In this document: positions 40,795 to 49,502 of the stretch, in pieces
Numbering within the stretch: the first letter of the stretch is position 1
Layout of the letters: every line of letters starts with the position of its first letter
Source: Grimontia hollisae CIP 101886
Lineage (GTDB): Bacteria > Pseudomonadota > Gammaproteobacteria > Enterobacterales > Vibrionaceae
Direction of reading: 5' to 3'
Length of the DNA: 64,000 nt
Assembly (NCBI RefSeq): GCF_000176515.1
Contig: NZ_ADAQ01000013.1
Span: 25,361 to 89,360, forward strand
The notes under the pieces: generated by a model
The model's database searches: none
What the model was told of the DNA's origin: nothing
Seen by the model: the letters and a program-made list of their open reading frames with translations, nothing else
Translations under genes and position numbers: made by a program

Positions 40795-40805
40795 ATGGAA
40801 AGCCT

Positions 40806-41831
40806 ATGTCATTGAATACATGTAGCACGTCAATTTTGTGGCGTTGGGGTTTTGCTATGACAATGTCACTGTTTACGGGGTGTCATAGTGAGGCTAATGA
40901 TAGGAGGAATAGCGATCCACTGTGGTTAATCCAGCGACAAGCTTCTTCTGTGTTTTTGACATCTACATTGGCATTACAGAAAAGTGTTGTGGCGTTATGC
41001 AAAGACATTAACCAAAACAGCCTAAAAAATGCTCAAGATGACTGGATACAAGCCATGCATGACTGGCAACCTTTTGTCGGCGGTAATGCGGGTAATGAAC
41101 AGGCAATGTCAGTGAGCTGGAGTCTTCAGTTTTATCCAGACAAGAAAAATACCACAGGACGCCAACTGAACCAGCTGATCAAAAGTAAGGAGTCTGTCAG
41201 TACGGAAACCCTGTCTGGGAAAAGCGTAGCTGTTCAAGGGCTTGGGGCGATGGAGTGGCTTCTTTTTGACCAGGCAAGTGTTGGGGCTATGCCCTCACGC
41301 TGCCCTTTGGCCCAAGCCGTCGCTGCACGTGTGTACCAGTCAGCGCAAGAGATGCATAGAGCGTGGAAAAACAATCCTTGGCAGGGCGTTGATAGTAAGC
41401 AGCATGAGGCTGCAATATTGGCAGGCATGGCAACACAATTGGATGCGATTGCGAAAACCTTGTCATTGCCCATGGGGAAACCTGGCTTTCCCAAGCCTTA
41501 CCAAGCACAGGCATGGCGTTCTGGGCAGTCCCTTAGCCTTTTAAAAACGGGATTGGTTGCTTTGCTGCAACGTAACCAGAAAACATTGCAACCGCTACTG
41601 GCTCAAAAAGGCCACCAGTTACTTTCTGATCGCGTTACAAAGCATCTATTGCAGGCGATTGAAAGCGTGCCAGATTCGAAGGCAATAGCCCCTTTGCTCG
41701 AAGAAAAAGCGGAGTACCAGACGTTGATGGTAACAGCCAATCACCTTCATTACCTCCAGGTCGCGTTGAGTGATGAAGTTGGGCCAAGTCTTGGCGTAGT
41801 TGTCGGCTTTAATGCAACCGATGGAGATTAA
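40806..41831 (+). CDS. Imelysin-like lipoprotein lacking the motif histidine
   Basis: 341-aa predicted lipoprotein (lipobox LFTGC, Cys26) of the imelysin fold. Where active imelysins have GxHxxE, this protein has GLGAME (residues 145-150), so the histidine is a glycine. This matches the second, divergent imelysin of such clusters, which probably does not bind metal in the same way. Eleven bases after the di-heme gene, with GGAAA upstream. Confidence 0.85.
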   Translation: MSLNTCSTSILWRWGFAMTMSLFTGCHSEANDRRNSDPLWLIQRQASSVFLTSTLALQKSVVALCKDINQNSLKNAQDDWIQAMHDWQPFVGGNAGNEQAMSVSWSLQFYPDKKNTTGRQLNQLIKSKESVSTETLSGKSVAVQGLGAMEWLLFDQASVGAMPSRCPLAQAVAARVYQSAQEMHRAWKNNPWQGVDSKQHEAAILAGMATQLDAIAKTLSLPMGKPGFPKPYQAQAWRSGQSLSLLKTGLVALLQRNQKTLQPLLAQKGHQLLSDRVTKHLLQAIESVPDSKAIAPLLEEKAEYQTLMVTANHLHYLQVALSDEVGPSLGVVVGFNATDGD

Positions 41832-41834
41832 CCC

Positions 41835-42914
41835 GTGACGGTGAGCGTAACGAGGCGGCGTTTGTTATTTTCCTCGCTGGGCATTTTTTCTGCTGGTGTG
41901 TTTGGATGGCTGAAATGCCGTCAACATAACAGTGGCCTCCCCGTTTATATCGGTTGCTCGAAAACGATTGCTGGAGATTATGCTGTAACCGCAATCAATG
42001 CTGCCGGGGATGTGTGCTACCAAATGCCCTTACCCGATCGTGGACATGGCTTAGCCATTAGCCATGACAAAGCACGTGGGTATGTTTTCTCGCGCAGGCC
42101 CGGTAGCTTTTTGCTTGTTTTCGATATTCAATCCGGTCAAATATTGCATGCAATGCCTCCTCCGGAGGGGAAATTCTTTTATGGGCATGGAGATACGCTC
42201 CGAAATCATCTCTTTGTGGTGGAGGGGGAACAAGCTTCCAGTGAGGGAGTCATCGGTATGTATTTAAGCGAGTCTTCAGGTAGGTTGGTGAGGCAGGGTG
42301 AAATAACGGGCTTTGGTGTGGGCCCCCATGAGCTTAGAGTATTGGATGACAAGACACTGGCAGTGGCGGTCGGCGGCATTCTCACCAAAGGCAGGAAACC
42401 GGTCAATCTCGATACCATGCAACCTTCACTGGTGTTGCTGGACATTAAATCAGGACATGTGAAGGAGCGGTACTATTTATCTGATCCCAAGCTTAGTATC
42501 CGTCATCTGGCGATAAGCCACGCAGGAGACATTGTTTTTGCCCAGCAATATAAAGGTGAAACCGACAACATTTCTCCATTGTTGGCAATAAAACGAAAAG
42601 GACGTGAAATTACCCCTTTGAAGGCCAGTGTGGAAGAATGGATGCGGTTTAAACAATACATCGGTAGTGTTGCATGTACTGATTCGCAGATCATTGCAAC
42701 GTCGCCGAGGGGAAATTGTTTTGGCGTTTGGGATCTGGCGTCAGGGGCATTGGTTGAGATGGGAGCATTGGTTGATGCTGCTGGTGCAGCAGGGGCAGGT
42801 GAACATTTCGCCTTGAGTTCAGGAAGTGGTCGCTTGGTCATTAAAAAGGAAAGAAAAAGTCTTTTATATCAATCATCTAATGTTAATTGGGATAATCATT
42901 GGGTCATGCTTTAG
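41835..42914 (+). CDS. DUF1513 Tat-exported beta-propeller-like protein
   Basis: 359-aa protein of DUF1513. A twin-arginine stretch RRRLLFSSLG at residues 7-16 followed by a hydrophobic run indicates export of the folded protein by Tat. Repeats of strand-rich blades (for example GHGLAISHDKARGYVFSRRPG) suggest a beta-propeller. GTG start at 41835 with GGAG eight bases upstream and three bases after the previous stop, so it is the coupled last gene of the imelysin cluster. Function unknown. Confidence 0.85.
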   Translation: MTVSVTRRRLLFSSLGIFSAGVFGWLKCRQHNSGLPVYIGCSKTIAGDYAVTAINAAGDVCYQMPLPDRGHGLAISHDKARGYVFSRRPGSFLLVFDIQSGQILHAMPPPEGKFFYGHGDTLRNHLFVVEGEQASSEGVIGMYLSESSGRLVRQGEITGFGVGPHELRVLDDKTLAVAVGGILTKGRKPVNLDTMQPSLVLLDIKSGHVKERYYLSDPKLSIRHLAISHAGDIVFAQQYKGETDNISPLLAIKRKGREITPLKASVEEWMRFKQYIGSVACTDSQIIATSPRGNCFGVWDLASGALVEMGALVDAAGAAGAGEHFALSSGSGRLVIKKERKSLLYQSSNVNWDNHWVML

Positions 42915-43017
42915 GATGAAGTATTTCTAACTCTTTGTTTTCTCATATTCATAAAAAAAACCGCCAGCGAAAACTGCGTTATTTGCCATACTAAGATCTC
43001 TATCTCGGAGGTTGCGC

Positions 43018-44649
43018 ATGTTTTTCTCCCATACGCTTTTTTTGACATTGTTTATATACATTGCTGCTCCAATGTCAGTCATTGCTTTGGAAATGACAGC
43101 GTCGCCAAAAAGCACCTCAGAGCCAGCGATAATGTGGGTCCAGCAAGTTGAGCCTGAGCCCGGTGTTGTCGCATATACTGACGATGTTGCCAGAATCTAC
43201 GAATACTTTTCGTTTACCCCAATCTGGCATGATTACCGCGCGAAAGACGAGCTCGAAACCCAGATCAATATTATCTCCCTGGCAGGGATCAGCCAAGATT
43301 TCGAATGGAGGGCGATACTCCTTCGCGAATTGCGCACAAACGGTGATTGGCGTGCCTATGACGTGTTTGCCACCGATAGCCTACTTGCACTGATCAGTTA
43401 TATAGCGTCGATACCTGAATTCGGCAAAAGCTGGTATTTCGGTACAGATATCACCCAACCCTTGCCAAGCCCGACACTCACACAATCCAACAAGCTGATT
43501 GTTTATGCTGGCAGAAACCAACTTTATGATTTTGTGTATGATCTCCGTCCGGATACCTCACAATATCGCAAGATGGCTAGTGCGATCGTGGCGCTTCAGG
43601 ACAACAAATCAGCGCATTGGGCGGAATTTACACAGGGTGGCCTGGTTCGGCTGGGAGATAGGCTGGAAGATCCTGGCAGCCTGATCACCAATCTGGAACG
43701 TCAAGGAGCGCTCAGTGCGTATGATGCACAGCGTCTGAAAAGAGATCAGGTCAACCATTACAACGCCACGCTGGTGGAGGCAGTGAAACGCTTTCAGGAA
43801 AACCATGGCCTGAAAAAAGACGGTGTGATTGGTAATAACACCCGCCGGTGGATGAACATGTCCCCATCATCCCGCATTCAAATACTTGCCCTTAATATGG
43901 AGCGCCTGCGCCTTTGGCCGACGGAGCGTGAAAAGATCATATTGGTCAACATTCCAAACTACGAAATGGAGTTTTGGCTTGATCGTAAATTGATTCTTGA
44001 CAGTAAAGTGGTTGTCGGAAGACCAAGCAGGCGTACCCCCCTGTTTGAATCACGCCTTGATTCGGTTGTTTTTAACCCAAGCTGGAATGTACCGGTAAAG
44101 ATCATGCGCGAAGATATTTTGCCTAAAGTGCAACAAGACAACGAATACCTGAACAAACATTCTTATACCGTGCTGAGCAGTTGGGTCAATGGTTCAGTGA
44201 TTTCCGCCGAAGAGATTGATTGGGAAACCGTCAGCCCCAATAGCTTCCCATACCGCTTGCAGCAATCACCCGGCAGCTTTAATGCGTTGGGGCGCTACAA
44301 ATTCAATACGCCTAATGGCAATGCGATTTATCTCCATGATACGCCGGCAAAAGAACTGTTTAACAAATCCCGCCGGGCTTACAGCTCCGGTTGTATTCGC
44401 GTGCAGAAAGCAGAAATCCTGGCTGAAATACTGCTGAACAAATCAGGTAAACGCCTCGGGGATTATGAATACTACCAACGTATTCCGGAAACAAAATGGG
44501 TATCATTGCGCCAGAAAATCAGTGTTCATACTATCTACCAGACCGCATGGGTAGAAGAGGGGAAAGTGCAGTTTAGGGAAGATGTGTACCGCTATGATGC
44601 GCGCCCAAAGCGAAAGATTAACCTCTCTCTGACCGCCCAAAACCATTAG
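43018..44649 (+). CDS. ldtD: L,D-transpeptidase LdtD (YcbB)
   Basis: 543-aa periplasmic enzyme that forms 3-3 cross-links in peptidoglycan. Signal peptide at the N-terminus, a scaffold domain, a peptidoglycan-binding module around residues 245-285 (FQENHGLKKDGVIGNNT), and a YkuD catalytic domain with SSGCIRV, nucleophile Cys459. ATG 43018 has CGGAGG six bases upstream, preferred to TTG 43012. In E. coli ycbB follows mukB directly; here 9.4 kb separates them. Shorter than the 615-aa E. coli protein. Confidence 0.94.
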   Translation: MFFSHTLFLTLFIYIAAPMSVIALEMTASPKSTSEPAIMWVQQVEPEPGVVAYTDDVARIYEYFSFTPIWHDYRAKDELETQINIISLAGISQDFEWRAILLRELRTNGDWRAYDVFATDSLLALISYIASIPEFGKSWYFGTDITQPLPSPTLTQSNKLIVYAGRNQLYDFVYDLRPDTSQYRKMASAIVALQDNKSAHWAEFTQGGLVRLGDRLEDPGSLITNLERQGALSAYDAQRLKRDQVNHYNATLVEAVKRFQENHGLKKDGVIGNNTRRWMNMSPSSRIQILALNMERLRLWPTEREKIILVNIPNYEMEFWLDRKLILDSKVVVGRPSRRTPLFESRLDSVVFNPSWNVPVKIMREDILPKVQQDNEYLNKHSYTVLSSWVNGSVISAEEIDWETVSPNSFPYRLQQSPGSFNALGRYKFNTPNGNAIYLHDTPAKELFNKSRRAYSSGCIRVQKAEILAEILLNKSGKRLGDYEYYQRIPETKWVSLRQKISVHTIYQTAWVEEGKVQFREDVYRYDARPKRKINLSLTAQNH

Positions 44650-44947
44650 CCCTGGGGTTCGGCAACATTGCTTGCATTCCCAATCCAAGACGGGTCAGCG
44701 TGATCCACGCCTCAATAACACATTTTTACAAAGCTCTGACAATCTTAAAAACCAACTAAAAATCATGGTTAAATGTCGATTTGGACAACATACTTCTCAT
44801 ATTTGACACGCATATGGGTTTGATAAACGTTTTCATTCTCGCTAGATTCGGCCGTCTGAAGAAATACACCAGAAAAAAGCGCATACTTTTGCGCAATTAG
44901 CATTCTTTTATTTGAATTTATTGGTTTTTGGGAAACAGTGAGTTGTA
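44650..44947 (+). other. Intergenic region, ldtD to ycbK
   Basis: About 300 bp, AT-rich toward the right. No terminator or operator was recognised; the ycbK promoter is expected here. Confidence 0.45.
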
Positions 44948-45499
44948 ATGGATGATTTGGATACACAACGCCGCCGCCTTTTGTTAGGCAGTGTTGCGTG
45001 TTTAGTCACGGCGGCTTTACCGCAGCCGGCATTTGCTCTGCCGCTGACTGCAGGGAAACCTCGTAATTTGGACATGTTCAGCGTTAATACGCGTGAACAT
45101 GTCGATGTTTGTTATTTTAATGGTCAAACTTACCTTGAATCTGAGTTGGGATCATTGAACCATCTGTGCCGGGATCACCGGCGCAACGCGTCTACTGACA
45201 TGGATCCACGGCTATATGATCAGCTTGCCGCAATTTACGACTTCGTGGATGCCAGAAATCCCATCACAATGGTGTCAGGCTACCGTTCTCCGGTTACGAA
45301 TGAAATGCTGCGTAAACGTGGTGGTGGTCAGGCGAAGAAGAGTTATCACATGACAGGGCAAGCCATCGATTTCTTTATTGAAGACGTACCTTTGTCAAAA
45401 TTGCGTAAAGCTGCCGTTGAGCTTCAGGCCGGTGGGGTAGGTTACTACCCGAAAAGTGGCTTTATCCATGTGGATACCGGGCCTGTACGGAGTTGGTAG
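44948..45499 (+). CDS. ycbK: YcbK-family M15A murein peptidase-like protein (DUF882)
   Basis: 183-aa protein with a Tat-type signal (RRRLLLGS at residues 8-15, then a hydrophobic run to PAFA). The DUF882/peptidase M15 zinc ligands are visible as His134 (SYHMTGQAID), Asp141 and His174 (FIHVDTG). Members resemble MepK, which cuts 3-3 cross-links made by L,D-transpeptidases, so its place next to ldtD makes functional sense. Confidence 0.9.
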   Translation: MDDLDTQRRRLLLGSVACLVTAALPQPAFALPLTAGKPRNLDMFSVNTREHVDVCYFNGQTYLESELGSLNHLCRDHRRNASTDMDPRLYDQLAAIYDFVDARNPITMVSGYRSPVTNEMLRKRGGGQAKKSYHMTGQAIDFFIEDVPLSKLRKAAVELQAGGVGYYPKSGFIHVDTGPVRSW

Positions 45500-45671
45500 C
45501 AAGCATTGAACCGAGAAAAGCGTCTACGTAATTACAAGGCTTTCTTTGAACAGGACCTCCTGCCGACGTCTCCTCCGCTGTCTCTTGCTGTAGAAGAAAA
45601 CGACGCCCGTTAAAATGAAAACGTGAGCGTGATATGCTTCCGTAGATTTTTGCATTTATACGGATTTTCTT

Positions 45672-46325
45672 ATGGCTCTGAAGTACGAAATCGTCCCCGT
45701 GACAGGGTTTCAACAAAACTGTTCTATCATTTGGTGTGATAAAACCCACGAAGCTGCACTGGTCGATCCTGGGGGCGATGTGTCCAAGCTGGTAGCCAAA
45801 GTAAATGATCTTGGCGTGAAAGTGACGAAAGTGCTGTTGACCCATGGCCATCTGGATCATGTTGGCGGTACTGAAGAGGTGCGCTTAGCGTATAACGTGC
45901 CTGTGATTGGCCCGGAAAAGCAGGATGCATTTTGGCTTCAGGCGTTGCCAGCCCAAAGCGAGATGTTCGGTTTTGCCCGCACTGAAGCGTTCGATCCCGA
46001 CCAGTGGTTGGAAGACGGAGACGAAGTGACAATCGGTGAGAGCACATTGACAGTGATTCATACACCGGGCCACACGCCAGGGCATATTGTATTGTTCAGT
46101 GAAGAAGACCGTATCGCATGGGTTGGGGATGTGCTGTTCAATGGCAGTATCGGTCGTACTGATTTTCCGAAAGGCGATCACGCGACACTCATCAGTTCCA
46201 TCAAGGATAAGCTTTTCCCCTTGGGGAATGATATTACTTTTGTGCCGGGGCACGGGCCGACGTCGACATTTGGTATTGAGCGCCAGCAGAACCCGTATGT
46301 TGCTGACAATATGCCTATCTGGTAA
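45672..46325 (+). CDS. gloC: Metallo-beta-lactamase-fold hydrolase YcbL (type II glyoxalase-like)
   Basis: 217-aa cytosolic hydrolase. Metal site THGHLDH at residues 57-63 and later ligands in HTPGHTPGHI and VPGHGP. E. coli YcbL (GloC) hydrolyses S-D-lactoylglutathione, the last step of methylglyoxal detoxification. Length and order (ycbB-ycbK-ycbL) agree. No clear ribosome site. Confidence 0.92.
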   Translation: MALKYEIVPVTGFQQNCSIIWCDKTHEAALVDPGGDVSKLVAKVNDLGVKVTKVLLTHGHLDHVGGTEEVRLAYNVPVIGPEKQDAFWLQALPAQSEMFGFARTEAFDPDQWLEDGDEVTIGESTLTVIHTPGHTPGHIVLFSEEDRIAWVGDVLFNGSIGRTDFPKGDHATLISSIKDKLFPLGNDITFVPGHGPTSTFGIERQQNPYVADNMPIW

Positions 46326-46349
46326 CAGAATCGGGCAATAAACAGATGA

Positions 46350-47039
46350 TTAGCCCGCTGCGGGCTCGCTGCCCGCAGATGCCAGATACTGACGTGTCAG
46401 GCCAACAAAATCTTCCAGCGGCCTGTCCAGCAAGTCTGCACTGACAAAAATATCGTATCCCAATAATTCCCGCGTGTATTTCATCCGGTTAGCCAACATG
46501 GCAATCAATCCTTTGTATACCTTGCCACGGGACGACACATACGGAGTGTCATCAAACATCATATCTTCAAGCTTATTGCTCACTGGTTCTTCAGCTCTGC
46601 GATAGGCACTGAGAAGCAACCCACGTTGCTCCATAATGATGTGTCCTGCCAGGCGGTAACTGATCCCCTCTAGGAATGGCTCATAATCTTCCAGCTTTAT
46701 ACCGAACCAAGGCAAGGAGTGATGCCAGCCTTCTTGGGAAACGGACGGAATACCTATCTGGTTGATGTTACGCCACTTTACGCTCCATCCTCCCTTTGGG
46801 GTATGGTGCTGGATATGCATGGCAGAGAGAGAGAAAGAGAGCCGTTGCTGGTCGATGATGTAACCGATATACATACCGAGTGAGCCAAGCAAGAACAGGC
46901 CGATAAGCGCAGGCACGGGTTTTACCTGCGGATTCATAAGAATAAGTGTGACGACCACCATTGCCAGTAACAAGACAGCAATGCGGAAAAATTTACCCAC
47001 TTGTTGGTGCGGAGGATAGATCAGCAATCGTTTACTCAC
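46350..47039 (-). CDS. DUF2982 membrane protein
   Basis: 229-aa protein of unknown function with two N-terminal membrane helices (about 17-36 and 44-64) and a soluble remainder. Found mostly in vibrios and relatives. Key segments are GGWSVKWRNINQIGIP and PWFGIKLEDYEPFL. Converges on gloC, divergent from the small winged-helix gene. Confidence 0.8.
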   Translation of the reverse strand: MSKRLLIYPPHQQVGKFFRIAVLLLAMVVVTLILMNPQVKPVPALIGLFLLGSLGMYIGYIIDQQRLSFSLSAMHIQHHTPKGGWSVKWRNINQIGIPSVSQEGWHHSLPWFGIKLEDYEPFLEGISYRLAGHIIMEQRGLLLSAYRRAEEPVSNKLEDMMFDDTPYVSSRGKVYKGLIAMLANRMKYTRELLGYDIFVSADLLDRPLEDFVGLTRQYLASAGSEPAAG

Positions 47040-47365
47040 TGTGTGCTATATTTCCTGTAGTACATTCGTAAAGCTTAGATCGATCACGCCGAGCTACCCT
47101 AAATTCCTTGGTCGAAATGCAAACAAAATAGTACAGAGTTTCTGATAGTTGGCTCAACTTTGTATTGCCGATTCCGCTTAGTGCTACAAAACAGCATGGA
47201 ATTTTGATATAAAACGCGCTTTGTTTTTAACCCGGCTGTATACCGGATTAAAGAGTACAGGCCAGTTTCGGAAGTCAACGCATTCCTAAACAGGCTTTTT
47301 TCAGCAATCCGCTTTTGATTGCTGTCGGTATATTGCCATGCATTACGTCGGAGTAGGACGATTTA
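47040..47365. other. Divergent region with a leader hairpin
   Basis: About 326 bp between DUF2982 and the small winged-helix gene. A perfect 8-bp hairpin CAGCAATC / GATTGCTG (47302-47324, loop 7 nt) stands about 40 nt before the ATG of the latter. It has no T-run, so it is not a terminator; it may act in the mRNA leader. Confidence 0.55.
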
Positions 47366-47740
47366 ATGAAAATCTCTCATAAACGCAAAGTTCAGCTTAA
47401 GCTTCAAAAACACATCAAAGCAGGCAAATCTGCCGTCGTTGTTGAGAAAAAAGACGTCCCGGTGAAAGCCACTAACACAGCTAAACCGGCAGTTGAGCAG
47501 AAAAAAACGGAAGCCGCACCAAAAGCTGTGAGCGTTTCACTAACGCCAAAGCAGCAACAAGTCCTGGACATCGTTCGCCAGAATGCTGACGGCATCAACC
47601 CTAAAGCCATTGGCCTGGCAGCCGGCCAAGAAGAAGCGAAAGCCGCTTCATGGGCAACCGGTGCACTGAAGAAATTGAGCGAAGAAGGGATTGTTGAGCG
47701 TGTTCAGGCAGGCAACAAGGTGTTGTACAAAGCACTGTAA
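47366..47740 (+). CDS. Small basic protein with a C-terminal winged helix
   Basis: 124-aa protein. Residues 1-30 are lysine-rich (HKRKVQLKLQKHIKAGK), residues 31-55 are a low-complexity Lys/Ala/Pro linker, and residues 57-124 look like a winged helix (LTPKQQQVLDIVRQNADG, then KKLSEEGIVERVQAGNKVLYKAL). Probably DNA-binding; relatives in vibrios are annotated as MarR-like or hypothetical. Good ribosome sequence GGAGTAGGA. Followed by a terminator, so monocistronic. Confidence 0.78.
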   Translation: MKISHKRKVQLKLQKHIKAGKSAVVVEKKDVPVKATNTAKPAVEQKKTEAAPKAVSVSLTPKQQQVLDIVRQNADGINPKAIGLAAGQEEAKAASWATGALKKLSEEGIVERVQAGNKVLYKAL

Positions 47741-47765
47741 CAGTTCGCCCACCAAACATTTTACC

Positions 47766-47790
47766 AACCAGCTTTCGGGCTGGTTTTTTT
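47766..47790 (+). terminator. Terminator after the winged-helix gene
   Basis: Stem AACCAGC / GCTGGTT, loop TTTCGG, T-run to 47790. Confidence 0.9.
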
Positions 47791-47805
47791 CCAAACGAAG
47801 CATTC

Positions 47806-48094
47806 ATGCCTTCAGTAACACGCTCGTTGTCTTCAATCTACAGTGACGTGTCAAATATCATCACACTGGTGGAAAAAGCCAGAAAACAGCATATTGTGGT
47901 GCTGCATGTTTTTCTTCCTTATGCACTGGATGTTGATGAACTGGAGAAAATCCGACATAAAACCAGAGCGAGCATTACCCAATTTCGGGGAGATCAAGAC
48001 TTCCTCCAGGTTAGCTTTTGAATCTGTGCAATTGGAATTTAAGCCTAAACGCCATCCCCAAAGAGTTGCTGTTGCTTACACCGTCCATCATTAA
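47806..48094 (+). pseudogene. Small frameshifted gene, or gene with +1 recoding
   Basis: Frame one from ATG 47806 codes 71 aa (SLSSIYSDVSNIITLVEKAR to DFLQVSF) and stops at TGA 48019-48021. Skipping one T in TTTT (48016-48019) leads into a second frame, FESVQLEFKPKRHPQRVAVA, open to TAA 48092-48094, giving about 95 aa in all. Both parts look protein-like. Either a one-base insertion broke the gene, or ribosomes shift at UUU UGA. Weak ribosome site. Product not recognised. Overlaps the sulA 3' end by four bases. Confidence 0.45.
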
Positions 48095-48594
48095 TGCAGT
48101 TGTTCAGGAATACCAGAAATCACAAAACTTGGGGTATGTGGTTCCGGTTGGTTGGCAATGATATTGGCGAACTGGTTGAAATGACCAAAACCAATGACAG
48201 CAGCCGATGTGTCGGACTTCAGGGCTTTTGCCATCAATGCCGCCGCATTATGGGAAGCGGTTGGGCGCGCAATTCGGATCTGAGATTGGTCAATACCCGC
48301 TTGGGTAAAAAGAGACAATGAAAAATTTGCTGGCGGTGCGATCAAGGTGATCCATTTGTGGCTTTCTGACAAACGCTTGAGCAATCTCAACAGATACGCC
48401 AGCTCACTCAGGTTGTTCTGGTAGATATTCACCGAAATTAAATCATAGGAAACCTGTAAATGATCCACGGTACTTTTGTGTGCTTGCCCGTAACACCGTG
48501 TTCGAGTAGCTAAATGGGCATAGTGTGTCCTGACAACCGAGCAATTCGTGTTGGGGTGACTGGCGGATTGGTTGAACGCAAAAGACGGTTTCAT
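48091..48594 (-). CDS. sulA: SOS cell division inhibitor SulA
   Basis: 167-aa protein of the SulA family, which binds FtsZ and blocks division during DNA damage. Family segments are LRLLKRLSESHKWITLIAPP and SLFTQAGIDQSQIRIAR; E. coli SulA is 169 aa. The ATG at 48594 has AGGA seven bases upstream; the adjacent ATG at 48597 is equally possible. A LexA box lies directly upstream. Divergent from tpm. Confidence 0.9.
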   Translation of the reverse strand: MKPSFAFNQSASHPNTNCSVVRTHYAHLATRTRCYGQAHKSTVDHLQVSYDLISVNIYQNNLSELAYLLRLLKRLSESHKWITLIAPPANFSLSLFTQAGIDQSQIRIARPTASHNAAALMAKALKSDTSAAVIGFGHFNQFANIIANQPEPHTPSFVISGIPEQLH

Positions 48595-48619
48595 CATTAT
48601 TTCCTGTATGAACATCCAA

Positions 48620-48639
48620 TACTGTATATGAATACAGTA
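48620..48639 (-). promoter_or_regulatory. LexA (SOS) box of sulA
   Basis: TACTGTATATGAATACAGTA fits CTGT-N8-ACAG with extended TA arms, nearly the ideal LexA site. It begins about 25 bp before the sulA start codon, where it would cover the promoter. Confidence 0.92.
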
Positions 48640-48805
48640 ATTATGAATTCATCAAAAAACAATAGAAAAGTGAAAAACATCGCGAAGTTGATCACGGAAA
48701 TGATTGGTTGAGGGGAGAAGCAAAAGAGGTTTTTCCTTGGCGAATCGGTTGCTAAGATGCCACCTTGGCTTAAGGTCAACAGACCCTATTGATAGAGAAG
48801 AGAAG

Positions 48806-49447
48806 ATGGATCACGAATTCTGGCACAGCCGATGGGCAGAGAACCGTATTGGCTTTCACCTTACTGATACCAATCCATTATTGGTTAAGTACTGGCAGCA
48901 ACTGCGCCCCAAACGGGATGAAACCGTGTTTGTTCCCATGTGCGGGAAGTCGATAGATTTAAGCTGGTTGGCGTCCAAACATGATGAAGTGGTGGGGGTG
49001 GAGCTGAGCGAAATTGCGGTACGCGCTTTCTTCTCAGAGCATTTGTATACACCAACGGTGACAACCCTCGGTCCAGTGATGAAACTGTACCAGTTTGATG
49101 AAGTGTCTATTTACAGCGGCGATTATTTTTCTGCGCCCTTGGGCTCTTATCCGTTGATTTATGACCGCGCGGCATTGATTGCCATGCCCGCGTCAATGCG
49201 CCAACAGTATGCTGAACGCCTGCTGTCTTTACTTGCTCCCGGTGGTCGTATTTTACTGGTGACGATGGATTATCCGCAGGAACAAATGGACGGCCCTCCT
49301 TTTTCTGTGCCTGAAGAGGAGATTCGCCAGCTATTCGATGGCTGTAAGATCACACGCCTGGATCGGAATGAAGATTGCCACAGGCCTTCAAGCGCAAAAG
49401 GCATGCGTTCCTGTGCAGAAGAAGTTTGGCTGATCGCGTCAGAATAA
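48806..49447 (+). CDS. tpm: Thiopurine S-methyltransferase
   Basis: 213-aa SAM-dependent methyltransferase starting [18 protein letters not shown], the usual start of bacterial Tpm, which methylates thiopurines and selenium or tellurium compounds. Later segments [14 protein letters not shown] and [14 protein letters not shown] are diagnostic. The ATG at 48806 has GAGAAG upstream; the longer frame from 48704 adds a leader not found in relatives. Its promoter region is shared with sulA. Confidence 0.93.
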   Translation: MDHEFWHSRWAENRIGFHLTDTNPLLVKYWQQLRPKRDETVFVPMCGKSIDLSWLASKHDEVVGVELSEIAVRAFFSEHLYTPTVTTLGPVMKLYQFDEVSIYSGDYFSAPLGSYPLIYDRAALIAMPASMRQQYAERLLSLLAPGGRILLVTMDYPQEQMDGPPFSVPEEEIRQLFDGCKITRLDRNEDCHRPSSAKGMRSCAEEVWLIASE

Positions 49448-49455
49448 GAATATTA

Positions 49456-49482
49456 AAACGCCACCAAAAAGCGGTGGCGTTT
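49456..49482. terminator. Bidirectional terminator, tpm / purT
   Basis: 10-bp stem AAACGCCACC / GGTGGCGTTT with a 7-nt loop between convergent genes; the minus strand continues with TTTTAATATT. Confidence 0.85.
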
Positions 49483-49502
49483 GTCTTTCCGGCGAACTGA
49501 CT

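Noticed and set aside
45462-45860. 132-codon minus-strand frame across the ycbK-gloC gap
   Set aside because: Overlaps the ends of both real genes and has no family features.
46351-46366. GC-rich palindrome at the 3' end of the DUF2982 gene
   Set aside because: Stem of six with a 3-nt loop but no T-run; not called a terminator.
47843-48094. 83-codon frame as an independent gene
   Set aside because: Its first half overlaps the more gene-like frame from 47806 and lacks a ribosome site; only its end looks real, as the shifted tail of that gene.
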